From Brevibacillus choshinensis (GTDB lineage Bacteria > Bacillota > Bacilli > Brevibacillales > Brevibacillaceae), in assembly GCF_016811915.1 (NCBI RefSeq), contig NZ_CP069127.1, forward strand, positions 4,852,001 to 4,916,000: a stretch of 64,000 bases of DNA, written 5' to 3'. Made by a program: the position numbers and the translations under genes. Under the pieces are notes generated by a model, which saw only the letters and a list, made by a program, of their open reading frames with translations, did not search any database and was not told the DNA's origin. Below are positions 33,157 to 42,260 of the stretch, one piece after another (the first letter of the stretch is position 1; each line of letters begins with the position of its first letter).

Positions 33157-33942
33157 CTATCCGAGTCCGCGCACGACCAGCCCACCGTCGCTGGCAAGCA
33201 CCTCGCCGGTGATCGCACGGGCTTTGTCTGAAGCTAGCAAGACATATGCGCCCACATGATCTTCTGCTTCCATGGCAATTTGAAGCGGGTTGCGTCTCTT
33301 GATGCTCTTCGCCTTCGTCTCGTTGTCCACGATATTGACAAACGGACGCAGGGGCGGGATGACGGACAGCGCCGTCAATGTACCGCCGGGAGCCACGGCA
33401 TTCACCCGGATATCCGGAGCCAATTCGAAAGCGAGCTGACGCAAAAGGCCGATCTGAGCATGCTTGCTCGCCGTGTACCATACGCCTCCGCCATCAGGAT
33501 AGAAGCCTGCGCCCGACACGGTGAAGATCATGTTCCCCCGCGTCTGCTTCAGTGCATCTACCGCCGCTTTTGCAGCGAAAAAGCTCCCTTTCACATTGAT
33601 GGAAAACAGCATGTCGTAGGCTTCCGACATCGCTTCCGGCGTGACATCGACGAATTTGGCGAATGCATCGAACACACCTGCGTTGGACACGAGAATATCC
33701 AACTTGCCAAATGCCTCCACAGCACATTGCACGGCTCGCTGATGATCTTCATACACAGTCACATCGCCCGTGATGGTGCGGACCTTGTCTCCCAGCTGCT
33801 GCTCAAGCTCACGAAGCCCATCTGCCGATCGGTCCAGTACGGTGCAGGTTGCCCCTTCTTTGATGAATGCCTCTACGACCGCTTTGCCAATCCCGGAGGC
33901 ACCTCCTGTGATATATACCGATTTTCCGGAAAGCTCTGCCAT
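33157..33942 (-). CDS. cis-Dihydrodiol dehydrogenase, SDR family (BphB/HcaB type)
   Basis: NAD-dependent enzyme that oxidises an arene cis-dihydrodiol to a catechol. TGGASGIGK cofactor motif at 12-20, NAG at 87-89, and catalytic S143, Y156 and K160 (YTASK). The segment GAGFYPDGGGVWYTASKHAQ and AFELAPDIRVNAVAPGGT closely recall BphB/BnzE. Start ATG 33942 is nine bases from AGGAGG; an ATG three codons upstream is too close. It directly follows the Rieske dioxygenase subunits, its expected partner. Confidence 0.88.
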   Translation of the reverse strand: MAELSGKSVYITGGASGIGKAVVEAFIKEGATCTVLDRSADGLRELEQQLGDKVRTITGDVTVYEDHQRAVQCAVEAFGKLDILVSNAGVFDAFAKFVDVTPEAMSEAYDMLFSINVKGSFFAAKAAVDALKQTRGNMIFTVSGAGFYPDGGGVWYTASKHAQIGLLRQLAFELAPDIRVNAVAPGGTLTALSVIPPLRPFVNIVDNETKAKSIKRRNPLQIAMEAEDHVGAYVLLASDKARAITGEVLASDGGLVVRGLG

Positions 33943-33956
33943 CCCCGTCATGCCTC

Positions 33957-34466
33957 CTATACGAAAATTGCCAGGTTACGTGTGTTGATCGTAGTCTGGT
34001 CGATCACGAAGAAACGCTTGGACAGCTTCCACTCGCCATCCACATAGAGGAATTCATCCGTGCGCTCGCCGGAGACCAAATCGTGGTGAATATCCGTCGA
34101 GCGGCTTCGGTACAAGAGCAGATAGCTTTTGACGACTGCACGCTCATTGGGTACGTACTCTTCTACGCGAACGTTGTTGACGGAGCGGCGCGTGCGGGAC
34201 GGAGGAATCTCCGCCCAGGCGTAATCTGTCTTCAAGCGCTCTACACGCAGGGACAGGAGGTGGTGGTCGTCATGAAAGGCGAACATGTCTGTCGCGTAGT
34301 CAGGACGCTCGATCCCTTCCTTGTTTACGCGAACAGGCATCGAGTACATAATGTCGGGATGCATCAGCGCAAACCAGCCGTCAAAGTCGATATCATCCAG
34401 CAATTTTGCTTCGCGGTACAGCCATTGCGAAAATTCGTAGGTAGCCAGCATCATTTCCATGCTCAT
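33957..34466 (-). CDS. Aromatic-ring-hydroxylating dioxygenase, small (beta) subunit
   Basis: A 169-residue beta subunit (SnoaL-like fold): FSQWLYREAKLLDDIDFDGWFALMHPDIMYSMPV, then TRRSVNNVRV and SGERTDEFLYVDGEWKLSKRFFVID, the standard signatures of BphE/NdoC/HcaF. It is structural and forms the alpha3beta3 oxygenase with the neighbouring subunit. GGAGGAAGAC precedes ATG 34466; 21 bases after the alpha subunit. Confidence 0.93.
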   Translation of the reverse strand: MSMEMMLATYEFSQWLYREAKLLDDIDFDGWFALMHPDIMYSMPVRVNKEGIERPDYATDMFAFHDDHHLLSLRVERLKTDYAWAEIPPSRTRRSVNNVRVEEYVPNERAVVKSYLLLYRSRSTDIHHDLVSGERTDEFLYVDGEWKLSKRFFVIDQTTINTRNLAIFV

Positions 34467-34487
34467 AGCGTCTTCCTCCTTTGGCGA

Positions 34488-35792
34488 TTACGAGTTCATC
34501 AAATTCAGCCAGTAGCGGTAGTAGTTCCGTGAGTTGGCTTCCGAGAATTTATCTCCGTAGGCAACACCAGGACCAGGGAAATCGGTGACCGGCTCACGAT
34601 GCATACCCATTGTGTAGTTGTAGGTCAGCTTCTTGGCGAAAGGCATGACCCCGCTGGCCGCCGCTGTGATATCGGTGAAGACCTCGGTATCATCCTGCTC
34701 GAAAATGCCGGATGGGCTGAAGGTCAGGATATACGATTCGCGGGAACGGTACTTCCAATCCTCGGATGCGTTTTTCTCCACCAGGAACCAGGTCATGACC
34801 TCCATCTTGTCTGGTCCGATCGGCTTCCACAGACGCATGGTTGTGTTGGAGATGAGCTGTCCTTTTACCTTGGTGTGCGATACCAGAATGGACAGGTTCG
34901 GGAACAGCGTGCCGATCAGGTTTTTCATGTTGGAAATCAGATCGAACTGCTCTGTCGTCAAGTGAGACTTGAACTCGTCCTTCAGCTCCTCCGGGAATGG
35001 AAAGTCGGGGTTCGGCATCCCGATCAGACATCCGTGCCCGTTATCCGTATGAACCTGGTAGCCTTTTTTCGAGTATGTCGCGCTAGGCACCATGCCGAGC
35101 TGTGCGATCGAGCCATGAGTCACCATCGTGTGGTAGGAGTCGCTCACAAAGTTGTCGGAACCGATTTTCCAATTGGAGTGCACGATGAATTTTTGCGGCG
35201 GTCCCACGACTTCCATCTCCGTACGGCCCAGACCGATGTCCAGGTACCATTTGAAATCGCTGAGGAAATCGTCGAGCGGCTGCGGATTGTCGTTCCAGGT
35301 ACCGAAGATCAGACCGCGGTACGTACCGATCGTCACTTTGTTCAGGCCCATGCTCGATGTATCCAGCTTACCTCCGTAAATATCATTCTGCAGCGGAACC
35401 CCGATCAGCTCACCTGTATTTTTAAAGTTGAATCCGTGGTAAGGACAAGTGAAGTTCGCTTTGTTTCCGTGATCCGCACGGCAGAGCTTCATGCCGCGGT
35501 GCGTACACATGTTGTAGAAAGCGCGAATTTCTTCGTCTTGACCGCGGGAAATGATCACGGAATAACCAGCCAGATCCCGGAGCATATAGTCGTTTTTGTT
35601 TGGAATTTCAGACTCGTGGCCGAGCAATACCCATGTTTTCATGAAGATTTTTTCGTGTTCCAGCTTGTAAATCGTCGGATCCGTCAGAATGTAAGCGGGA
35701 ATGACTCCTTCTTCCGGCTTCATCGTTTCGTTCAAATATTGAAGAGCCTCTTCCCGCGTCATTTCGTCCAAACGCAATTCTGGCTTAGCCAT
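34488..35792 (-). CDS. Aromatic-ring-hydroxylating dioxygenase, large (alpha) subunit
   Basis: A 434-residue Rieske non-heme iron oxygenase. The Rieske [2Fe-2S] cluster ligands are C96, H98, C116 and H119. The mononuclear iron site has the canonical D218-x2-H221-x4-H226 spacing and an Asp in FEQDD (D367/D368). It adds both atoms of O2 to an aromatic ring to form a cis-dihydrodiol. Gene order alpha, beta, dihydrodiol dehydrogenase fits biphenyl/phenylpropionate-type systems. No ferredoxin or reductase gene is in the window, so electrons must come from elsewhere. Substrate not deducible. Confidence 0.95.
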   Translation of the reverse strand: MAKPELRLDEMTREEALQYLNETMKPEEGVIPAYILTDPTIYKLEHEKIFMKTWVLLGHESEIPNKNDYMLRDLAGYSVIISRGQDEEIRAFYNMCTHRGMKLCRADHGNKANFTCPYHGFNFKNTGELIGVPLQNDIYGGKLDTSSMGLNKVTIGTYRGLIFGTWNDNPQPLDDFLSDFKWYLDIGLGRTEMEVVGPPQKFIVHSNWKIGSDNFVSDSYHTMVTHGSIAQLGMVPSATYSKKGYQVHTDNGHGCLIGMPNPDFPFPEELKDEFKSHLTTEQFDLISNMKNLIGTLFPNLSILVSHTKVKGQLISNTTMRLWKPIGPDKMEVMTWFLVEKNASEDWKYRSRESYILTFSPSGIFEQDDTEVFTDITAAASGVMPFAKKLTYNYTMGMHREPVTDFPGPGVAYGDKFSEANSRNYYRYWLNLMNS

Positions 35793-35830
35793 GCGTGATC
35801 ACTCCAATCTCAAATTACAGTATCGAAAAC

Positions 35831-37108
35831 CTAGGAAACAGCTCTCGCCCGTTCAGCCTGCTTGATCTGGACAGCTTCTACGGCCTCGCGCTTCAAGGTA
35901 AAGAGGTAGGCGACAAAACCAATCAGGGCAATGGCAATCAGCATCAGGATCGATGGCCCGAAGTCCCCGCCGGAAACATCCCGCATCCAGCCCATGATGT
36001 AGCTCGCAAAACCACCCAGAATATTCGTGAAGCCCATCAAACCAGCCGCACGCCCTGCTGTTTCAGGCGTTGAGAATTTCACGATAAACAGGTTGCTCAG
36101 ATGGAACACGCCGCCTTGCGTCCCCATGGCGAGTCCGATGGAGATACCCGCGACGATCGGATTCGTGGCACTGACGGCAATACCGAGGAAAAGCGCACAG
36201 AGTCCGAACAGAATAGCGGCGAGCAGGCCTGGACGTTTTGTTTTATCTGACAAGTAACCACACACCAGTACAAAGACGAGTGCAAACAGCCAAGAGAGAG
36301 AGGTAATGCCCGCCATCGCTTCACGTGCAAAGCCTTTTCCCTGGGTCAAATAGGTCGGGAGCCAAATACTCAATCCGAAGAACAGGAAGGACGCAACCAG
36401 CATCCCGATCCACACGATCCAGTAACGGAAATCTTGCGCAAAGTTTTGCTTCTCTTCCACTGGTCCATCCGTGCTGCGGATGAATGCCAATTCTTCCTTG
36501 CTCAGTTTTGGATGGTCCTCCGGCTTATCCCGTGTCATGAAGTAGAACATCGGGATGTTGATAATCAGGTTGCAGGCAGCCAGGATGAAGAAGGAAGAGT
36601 GCCAGGTCAGGTTGGCAATCAGAATGGACAGCACCAGTGCCCCGAGCGCCGGGCCCAGATAGTTCCCTGAAATCCAGGACGCTTGCGCTCTGCCCAATTC
36701 ATTGCGATTGAACCAGTTGGCGATAAATTTCCCGGATACCGGGATCATGATCCCTTCCCCGATCCCCAGGATGATGCGGGAGACCACGAACATTTCATAG
36801 GAAGTGGAAAGTCCAGCCAGCACCATCGTGACGGTCCATACGGCGATTCCCAGCATGGCTGTCTTGCGAGCACCCAGCTTGTCGATGACAACGCCCCAGA
36901 ACAGGTTGGACAAAGCATATGCTACCGTAAAGATAAAGGTCAAAAACCCGATCTTTGCATTTTTATCCGGACCGATAAGTCCCATGTCCTGCAGAAAGCC
37001 CGGATCTGTTTGAATGACGGAGATCCCCAGCTTGTCGATCTGGCCAAAGAACCAGAAGAAGAAGATTGGCAACGAAATGTAAACCCATCGCATGTTTTTG
37101 CTCAGCAT
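35831..37108 (-). CDS. MFS transporter, anion:cation symporter (ACS) family
   Basis: A 425-residue major facilitator with twelve helices. The loop 2-3 motif appears as GVVIDKLGARKTAMLG and the family feature GIGEGIMIPVSGKFIANWFNRNELGRAQA is typical of the ACS/hexuronate-phthalate-type carriers. Expected to import an organic acid with protons or cations. Start ATG 37108 is preceded by AGGGGGT; GTG 37138 is possible but less well placed. It lies inside the catabolic operon, so it and the ABC importer are alternative uptake routes. Confidence 0.88.
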   Translation of the reverse strand: MLSKNMRWVYISLPIFFFWFFGQIDKLGISVIQTDPGFLQDMGLIGPDKNAKIGFLTFIFTVAYALSNLFWGVVIDKLGARKTAMLGIAVWTVTMVLAGLSTSYEMFVVSRIILGIGEGIMIPVSGKFIANWFNRNELGRAQASWISGNYLGPALGALVLSILIANLTWHSSFFILAACNLIINIPMFYFMTRDKPEDHPKLSKEELAFIRSTDGPVEEKQNFAQDFRYWIVWIGMLVASFLFFGLSIWLPTYLTQGKGFAREAMAGITSLSWLFALVFVLVCGYLSDKTKRPGLLAAILFGLCALFLGIAVSATNPIVAGISIGLAMGTQGGVFHLSNLFIVKFSTPETAGRAAGLMGFTNILGGFASYIMGWMRDVSGGDFGPSILMLIAIALIGFVAYLFTLKREAVEAVQIKQAERARAVS

Positions 37109-37184
37109 ATCTGCAACAACCCCCTGATGACTGGACACGTGTGTTTCAGTCGTAGTTGAATATCAACGTCGGCGATGCTTCTGG

Positions 37185-38630
37185 CTAGTTGGCAAATCCG
37201 TAGGTATCAGCAAAGAGATCAATTCCGCACATTTGGGTTTCCCTGCTCAGTCCGCTTTCTTTCAGACCTGGGAAGTCGTAGTGCAGGTCTTGGAAAATCG
37301 TATGGTTGTTGAAGAAGACAGCACCTGCGTCCAATTTATCTGCAAAAGATTCAGCCAACTGCTGGTCAGCTGTCCATACAGATGCACGCAAGCCGAATTC
37401 GGTGTCGTTCGCCATCGCGACCACTTCGTCCAGATCCGAATACTTCAGGACGGGAATGACCGGTCCGAACTGTTCGGCACGCACCAGCTCGCTCGATTGA
37501 TTGACGCCAGTCGCGATCGATGGGAGCAGGAAGTAGCCTTGATTCCAGGATTCTTCATCCAGCTTTATGCCGAGTGTCTCGACGTGTGCTCCTTCTTGTT
37601 TCGTGCGTTCAATCAGGCCTGTCACATAGTCGTATTGCGCCTTGTTGTTGATCGGACCCATCATCGCATCCGGCTGCATGCCGTTTCCGACGATCATGCG
37701 CCCAAATTCACGAGTCAGCTTGGCCATGAACTCTTCGTAGCGGGATTCGTGTACGTAGACGCGTTTGATTGCCGAGCATACCTGACCAGCTGCTCGGAGG
37801 ATGCCCATGCGAATGCGCAGCATCGCTGTTTCATCCAGAACCGCATCAGGCAAAATCAGCGCCGGATCGTTTCCGCCCAGCTCCATGTACAGCTTTTTCA
37901 CCGTACCGGAGGACATGCTCATAATGCGCTTGCCTGTCTCCGTGCTGCCTGTAAATGCGATGGTGCGCACGCGAGGATCTGCGCAAATCTGTTCTCCCAC
38001 AAGTGCGCCGGAACCCGTCACGATGTTGATCACACCCGGTGGCAATTGCTCCGCTACGACTTTGAGGGTAGCGAGTACGGTCAGCGGACAATCCGTCGCC
38101 GGTTTTACGACGACTGTGTTCCCTGCGAGAATGGCGGGAATGACACGCTTAAACGTGAGAATCATCGGAGAATTCCAGGGAGAAATGACAGCGGTTACAC
38201 CTCTTGGCCTTCTGCGCAGCTGCACCATCTGTCCACCCGGGATAGACTGTGGCTGCCACCATTTCACCAAAGCGTCTGCCCCTTGGCTCATGATCTCCAC
38301 ACAGCGCATGATGTCTTTCTTTGCTTCTACTTGAGGCTTTCCATTTTCACGAACAAACAATGGTACGGTTTGCTCAATGATCGGTGCGAGGTGCTTGGAA
38401 GCTTCCTTTACCAGCTCGGCTCGCTTCTCGGCGGAAGTAGCTGCCCATGCTGGATACGCCAATTCAGCTGCATCGATCGCTTGCTTGACATCGTCTTTGG
38501 AGCAAAGCGCGACTTGCCCTACTACTTCTGTGAGAATGGCGGGGTTGGTCACATCTGTGACCTTTGCCCCTTTTACCCACTCGCCGCCTACCAGAAATTG
38601 GCCGGAAATGCTAGGAAATGCGTTTGACAT
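37185..38630 (-). CDS. NAD(P)-dependent aldehyde dehydrogenase
   Basis: A 481-residue ALDH. N153 in SPWNSPM, E250 in LYMELGGND and catalytic C285 in AAGQVCSAIKR are all present; NAD-binding FTGSTETGKRI at 226-236. It oxidises an aldehyde to an acid. It follows the ThDP enzyme by 15 bases, so the natural reading is decarboxylation of a 2-oxoacid to an aldehyde and oxidation of that aldehyde, as in benzoylformate decarboxylase plus benzaldehyde dehydrogenase, or oxidation of 2-hydroxymuconic semialdehyde. AAGGAGG precedes ATG 38630. Confidence 0.93.
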   Translation of the reverse strand: MSNAFPSISGQFLVGGEWVKGAKVTDVTNPAILTEVVGQVALCSKDDVKQAIDAAELAYPAWAATSAEKRAELVKEASKHLAPIIEQTVPLFVRENGKPQVEAKKDIMRCVEIMSQGADALVKWWQPQSIPGGQMVQLRRRPRGVTAVISPWNSPMILTFKRVIPAILAGNTVVVKPATDCPLTVLATLKVVAEQLPPGVINIVTGSGALVGEQICADPRVRTIAFTGSTETGKRIMSMSSGTVKKLYMELGGNDPALILPDAVLDETAMLRIRMGILRAAGQVCSAIKRVYVHESRYEEFMAKLTREFGRMIVGNGMQPDAMMGPINNKAQYDYVTGLIERTKQEGAHVETLGIKLDEESWNQGYFLLPSIATGVNQSSELVRAEQFGPVIPVLKYSDLDEVVAMANDTEFGLRASVWTADQQLAESFADKLDAGAVFFNNHTIFQDLHYDFPGLKESGLSRETQMCGIDLFADTYGFAN

Positions 38631-38645
38631 GGATGATCAGCCTCC

Positions 38646-40337
38646 TTACAGTTTTTTCGGCTTGAATGCATCTGCTGCTCCTGGAGGGCCACCAAAAGGC
38701 TTGGCCATCGGACCGACAGCATTCATGTCGACAACGATCATGGATGGCTTTCTGCGAGCGACTGCCGCTTCCAGCTCTGCTACGAATTCTTCCGGATTAC
38801 CGATGCGATTTGCTTCAAAGCCCATCGATTTCGCCAGCATGACAAAGTCCGGGCTGACCAGATCTACCGCTACCTGACGTCCATAAGCGGCATCCTGGAT
38901 GTTTCGCAATACGCCGTAGCCTTGGTCGTCAAAGAGCACGACGATCAACGGCAGGTTTTCCTGGACGGCTACCGGCATTTCACCCACGTTCAGCATGTAC
39001 CCGCCGTCTCCCGCCATCAGGACGACGACACGGTCCAGTCGACCCGCTTGTGCGCCCAGTGCTGTCGGCAAGCCTTGTCCGATCCCGCCGCCGGAAGCAT
39101 GGATGGAAGTGCGCGGCTCGTAAATTTCAAACAGGCGGCTGCCCCATACGTTCGCAGGTACAGTCACGTCCCGAACCAGAATGGCATCTTTCGGCAGCAC
39201 TTTGCGCATGCCATCTACGAATTTCTCATAAGGACCCAATGTATCGCGGAGGATGCCGCGGATTTTTTCTCGTACGGATTTCACTTCAGCTACATAAGCT
39301 TCATCACGGGTAACACCTTGTGAAACCAGTCCTTCATTCAGCGCGTTCAGGATCGCTTTTGCCTCACCCAAGAGTCCGTGCGTAATCTCGTAGTTGCGGT
39401 TAAATGCGCTCAGGTCCGCGTCAATGCTGATGTGAGCTTCCGGTGCCGTCACCTTCCAGTTGGCTGTTTCATTGCCACGGAAGCGAACTCCCACGCTGAT
39501 CAGCAGGTCGGATTGCTTCAGCAGATTTTTCACATCCTCATACGCTGCGAAGTGTCCGATGCATTGCGGGTGATCTTCCGGAATGGAGCCCTTACCCGAT
39601 TGGCTCGTAATGACAGCCGCACCGGTCAGCTCCGCCAGACGGGTCAGCTCTGCAGATGCCTCAGAGGAAATGACGCCTCCGCCTGCCCAGATGACGGGGC
39701 GACGAGCAGCTGCGATTTTGCTGGTGACTTCTGCCGGAATATGTGGAGCTGCTGCTGGAGCAGATACCGGTTGCACCACTTCGATCACGCTGTTCGGAAT
39801 AATCGCGGATTGGAAGTCGATTGGAATCTCCAGCGATACCGGACCGCGTGGAGCTGTCGTCGCATCCTGAATGGCCTGACGCACCACTGCTGCAGCCTGT
39901 TCCGGCTTGCGCAGACGATACGCTTCTTTACAGCAGCCTTTCATCATCGACAGCTGGTCTTTACATTCGTGGATGTACCCTCTGCCCGTTCCCAGGTATT
40001 TGGAGGAAACTTCTCCGGTCAAATGCAGGACAGGGGTTCCCGCAGCCCATGCCTCTACCAGAGAACCTGCCGCGTTGCCTGCACCGCTGCCTGTGCTCGT
40101 GATGACGACGCCGAGCTTGCCTGTCGAGCGAGCATATCCGTCCGCCATGTTCGCTGCACCGCTCTCACCACGGGAGCAAACGATGCGGATGCTGCCTTCG
40201 CGCAAAAGCGCATCGTAGATTGGCATATTATGAATGCTGACCACACCGAAAACCACTTCTACTCCGGCGCGTACAAGCTCCGCAACCACTGCGTCTGCCG
40301 TAGTGAATTCCATTTGTCCATTCGTTGTCATGTTCAT
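38646..40337 (-). CDS. Thiamine-diphosphate-dependent enzyme (acetolactate synthase/2-oxoacid decarboxylase superfamily)
   Basis: A 563-residue three-domain ThDP enzyme. The activating Glu is E58 in SRGESGAANMADGYAR; where acetolactate synthases have His before it (RHEQ) this has Gly. The central domain follows, and the ThDP-Mg site is in MAGDGGYMLNVGEM with a D (FDDQGYGVL) in place of the usual NN. The lack of an associated small subunit and its neighbours (ALDH, dioxygenases) argue for a catabolic 2-oxoacid decarboxylase or carboligase, not branched-chain synthesis. ATG 40337 has AAGGAG at six-base spacing. Confidence 0.85.
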   Translation of the reverse strand: MNMTTNGQMEFTTADAVVAELVRAGVEVVFGVVSIHNMPIYDALLREGSIRIVCSRGESGAANMADGYARSTGKLGVVITSTGSGAGNAAGSLVEAWAAGTPVLHLTGEVSSKYLGTGRGYIHECKDQLSMMKGCCKEAYRLRKPEQAAAVVRQAIQDATTAPRGPVSLEIPIDFQSAIIPNSVIEVVQPVSAPAAAPHIPAEVTSKIAAARRPVIWAGGGVISSEASAELTRLAELTGAAVITSQSGKGSIPEDHPQCIGHFAAYEDVKNLLKQSDLLISVGVRFRGNETANWKVTAPEAHISIDADLSAFNRNYEITHGLLGEAKAILNALNEGLVSQGVTRDEAYVAEVKSVREKIRGILRDTLGPYEKFVDGMRKVLPKDAILVRDVTVPANVWGSRLFEIYEPRTSIHASGGGIGQGLPTALGAQAGRLDRVVVLMAGDGGYMLNVGEMPVAVQENLPLIVVLFDDQGYGVLRNIQDAAYGRQVAVDLVSPDFVMLAKSMGFEANRIGNPEEFVAELEAAVARRKPSMIVVDMNAVGPMAKPFGGPPGAADAFKPKKL

Positions 40338-40353
40338 CTCTCGCTCCTTCACA

Positions 40354-41145
40354 TTACAGCGCTTTTCCCAAAGCTCCCGCAACTTCGATTGTCGAACCCG
40401 ATACATAGCTTGCCTGCTGCGATGCCAGGAAGAGAATCACGCTCGCTACCTCTTCAGGCTGGCCTACTCTGCCCAATGGGATGTTCCGTTTTTGTGCCAG
40501 ATCGTTGTAGTATTCGGTTGGATCCATGTCCGGAGCGTTTTTCAACCGTCTGCGCTCCCACTGATCCGTCGCAATCAATCCGAGGCTCACCGAATTGACC
40601 AGGATATTGTTTGGCGCCAGCTCGTGCGACAGTGTCTTGCTCAGATTCAAAAGTCCCGCACGAGTCGCGGCAGTCGCCACCATGTGACGTTCCGGTTCTT
40701 TGGCCAGTGTAGCGTTGATATTGATGATGCGACCGCCGCCGCGCTGCAGCAAATGCGGATGCACCGCGCGGACGGCATTGATGATCGCGAAGTATTTCAG
40801 ATCGATCTGCTGTCTCCACTGTTCGTCCGTGATGTCAAAGAAGTATCCCATGACGCTCTGCCCAGCCGCGTTTACCAAGATGTCCACGCCGCCAAACGCA
40901 TCTGCCGCTCCGTCGATAAAACGGGTAACGTCTTCTTTGCTGGTCACATCACAGGTCTCGGCGAACACCTGTTCAGAAGGAGCGAATGCTGCGAGATGAG
41001 CGACGGCTCCTTCCATCCGCTGTTGATCGCGTCCGCAGATCGCTACCTTGGCGCCTTCCTGCAAGAACATTTCGGCTGCCTTCAGACCGACTCCGGATGT
41101 GCCGCCCATGATTACCGCGACTTTATTTTTCAGTCCCAAATCCAT
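40354..41145 (-). CDS. Divergent SDR protein lacking the YxxxK catalytic pair
   Basis: A 263-residue short-chain dehydrogenase/reductase. The cofactor loop GGTSGVGLKA and NAAG are intact, but the catalytic Ser-Tyr-Lys region reads NATLAKEPERHMVATAATRAG: no Tyr and an Arg at the Lys position. The C-terminal part (NSVSLGLIATDQWERRR) is that of a subfamily of SDR proteins sharing this loss. It may use another mechanism or bind NAD(P) without redox chemistry. Start ATG 41145 follows GGGGGAGTGGAG. Lies between the extradiol dioxygenase and the ThDP enzyme. Confidence 0.82.
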   Translation of the reverse strand: MDLGLKNKVAVIMGGTSGVGLKAAEMFLQEGAKVAICGRDQQRMEGAVAHLAAFAPSEQVFAETCDVTSKEDVTRFIDGAADAFGGVDILVNAAGQSVMGYFFDITDEQWRQQIDLKYFAIINAVRAVHPHLLQRGGGRIININATLAKEPERHMVATAATRAGLLNLSKTLSHELAPNNILVNSVSLGLIATDQWERRRLKNAPDMDPTEYYNDLAQKRNIPLGRVGQPEEVASVILFLASQQASYVSGSTIEVAGALGKAL

Positions 41146-41186
41146 CGTTTTCTCCACTCCCCCAAGGCTCGTGCCCGTTAGTCAGA

Positions 41187-42104
41187 TTATGATTTGTTGA
41201 CGAGCTTGGTCGCCCAGCCCTCGTCCGGATCGCCTTGCATGGATGCGCGCGCACCTGGCGGCGGCGGTCCTGCAATGCCCCACTGGTCCATTAGATGCGG
41301 CACGCGCTTCCAGACCAAGGCTTGCCATTTATCGTCGTCCTCTACCGTTGTCAGGTAGCAGGTATATTCCATCACGTAGCCCGCTGGATCGCGGAAATAG
41401 CAGAAGATATTGTTGCCGGGGCCATGACGGCCAGGTCCCCACATCGGCTCGACGTCTGCCTTGCGAACGTTTCCAATACCGCGCATCACTTCGTCCACGC
41501 TCTCGACTTCGTATGCAATATGGTTCACGGATGCATGCTTATCCTGGTTGAATGCGAGGGAGTGATGGTTTTTGTTGCAGCGCAGGAAAACCATCTGATG
41601 CTCGCTCCAGTCCGTTACTTTGAAGCCCATTACCTTCGTATAGAAGTCTGTGATCATGTCGATGTCTTTGGTGTTCATCACGACGTGGTTCAATTTGATT
41701 GGATCCACGTTTTTCTTGCTCCAGTCCTTGGTGTGAATCTCCACCCAGCAAGACAGCTCGATGCAGCGACCTTCCGGATCGAGGAAGCGCAGTCCGTAGC
41801 CCGCACCTGCTTCATCGAGGTAGCCAGGCTCAGAAACGAGCGGAATGCCCAGCTCTTTCAGCTTTTCAGCCGCTGTGTCTACCGCGTTCTTATCGATCAT
41901 GCCAAAAGCGATATGGTGCAGCCCGCGTTTCTCTCCTGCCTGCAAATGGAGGATGTGGTTTTCCGAGCCCGCTCCGCGGAAGTAGATGTTGTTCTCATCT
42001 TCTTGAAGCTTATCCAAGCCCCAGACCTTCTCGTAGAAGTCCGCATGTTCTTTCAAAACGGGTGTAAACAAGCTGATATGCCGCAAATGGGTGATACCTA
42101 GCAT
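41187..42104 (-). CDS. Extradiol ring-cleavage dioxygenase, type I (VOC fold)
   Basis: A 305-residue two-domain extradiol dioxygenase that opens a catecholic ring next to the hydroxyls. The metal triad is H140, H195 and E246, spaced as in BphC/catechol 2,3-dioxygenases, and H180/H181 and Y-containing loops lie nearby. Start ATG 42104 follows AGAGGTGA; the frame extends upstream through the operator but has no ribosome site there. First gene of the long catabolic operon, 185 bases downstream of its promoter. Expected to act on the catechol made by the Rieske system and dihydrodiol dehydrogenase. Confidence 0.92.
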   Translation of the reverse strand: MLGITHLRHISLFTPVLKEHADFYEKVWGLDKLQEDENNIYFRGAGSENHILHLQAGEKRGLHHIAFGMIDKNAVDTAAEKLKELGIPLVSEPGYLDEAGAGYGLRFLDPEGRCIELSCWVEIHTKDWSKKNVDPIKLNHVVMNTKDIDMITDFYTKVMGFKVTDWSEHQMVFLRCNKNHHSLAFNQDKHASVNHIAYEVESVDEVMRGIGNVRKADVEPMWGPGRHGPGNNIFCYFRDPAGYVMEYTCYLTTVEDDDKWQALVWKRVPHLMDQWGIAGPPPPGARASMQGDPDEGWATKLVNKS

Positions 42105-42140
42105 CGACTTCACCTCTTGTTCTGTCATTTTTCGTTTCGT

Positions 42141-42161
42141 ATACAAAACGTTGTTTCCGAA
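42141..42161 (-). promoter_or_regulatory. Shared island operator, copy C (leader of main operon)
   Basis: AAAAC-GTT-GTTTC at 42145-42157 preceded by ATAC, centred on 42151. It lies in the untranslated leader, 120 bp downstream of copy D; its core AAACGTTGTTT is identical to that of copy A, 15 kb away. Confidence 0.6.
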
Positions 42162-42260
42162 ATTCACTAAAAAAAAGCGAGCCTTGTTGTTACCTTCTCT
42201 GTAACGTACCCCCAAGCTCCTTTCGGATGAAAACCTTTGACCACACTCTTTGTGTTTTAT

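Noticed and set aside
38646..40337. Naming the ThDP enzyme benzoylformate decarboxylase (MdlC)
   Set aside because: The active-site His residues of MdlC are not seen and the sequence is closer to acetolactate-synthase-like proteins. Only the superfamily can be stated.
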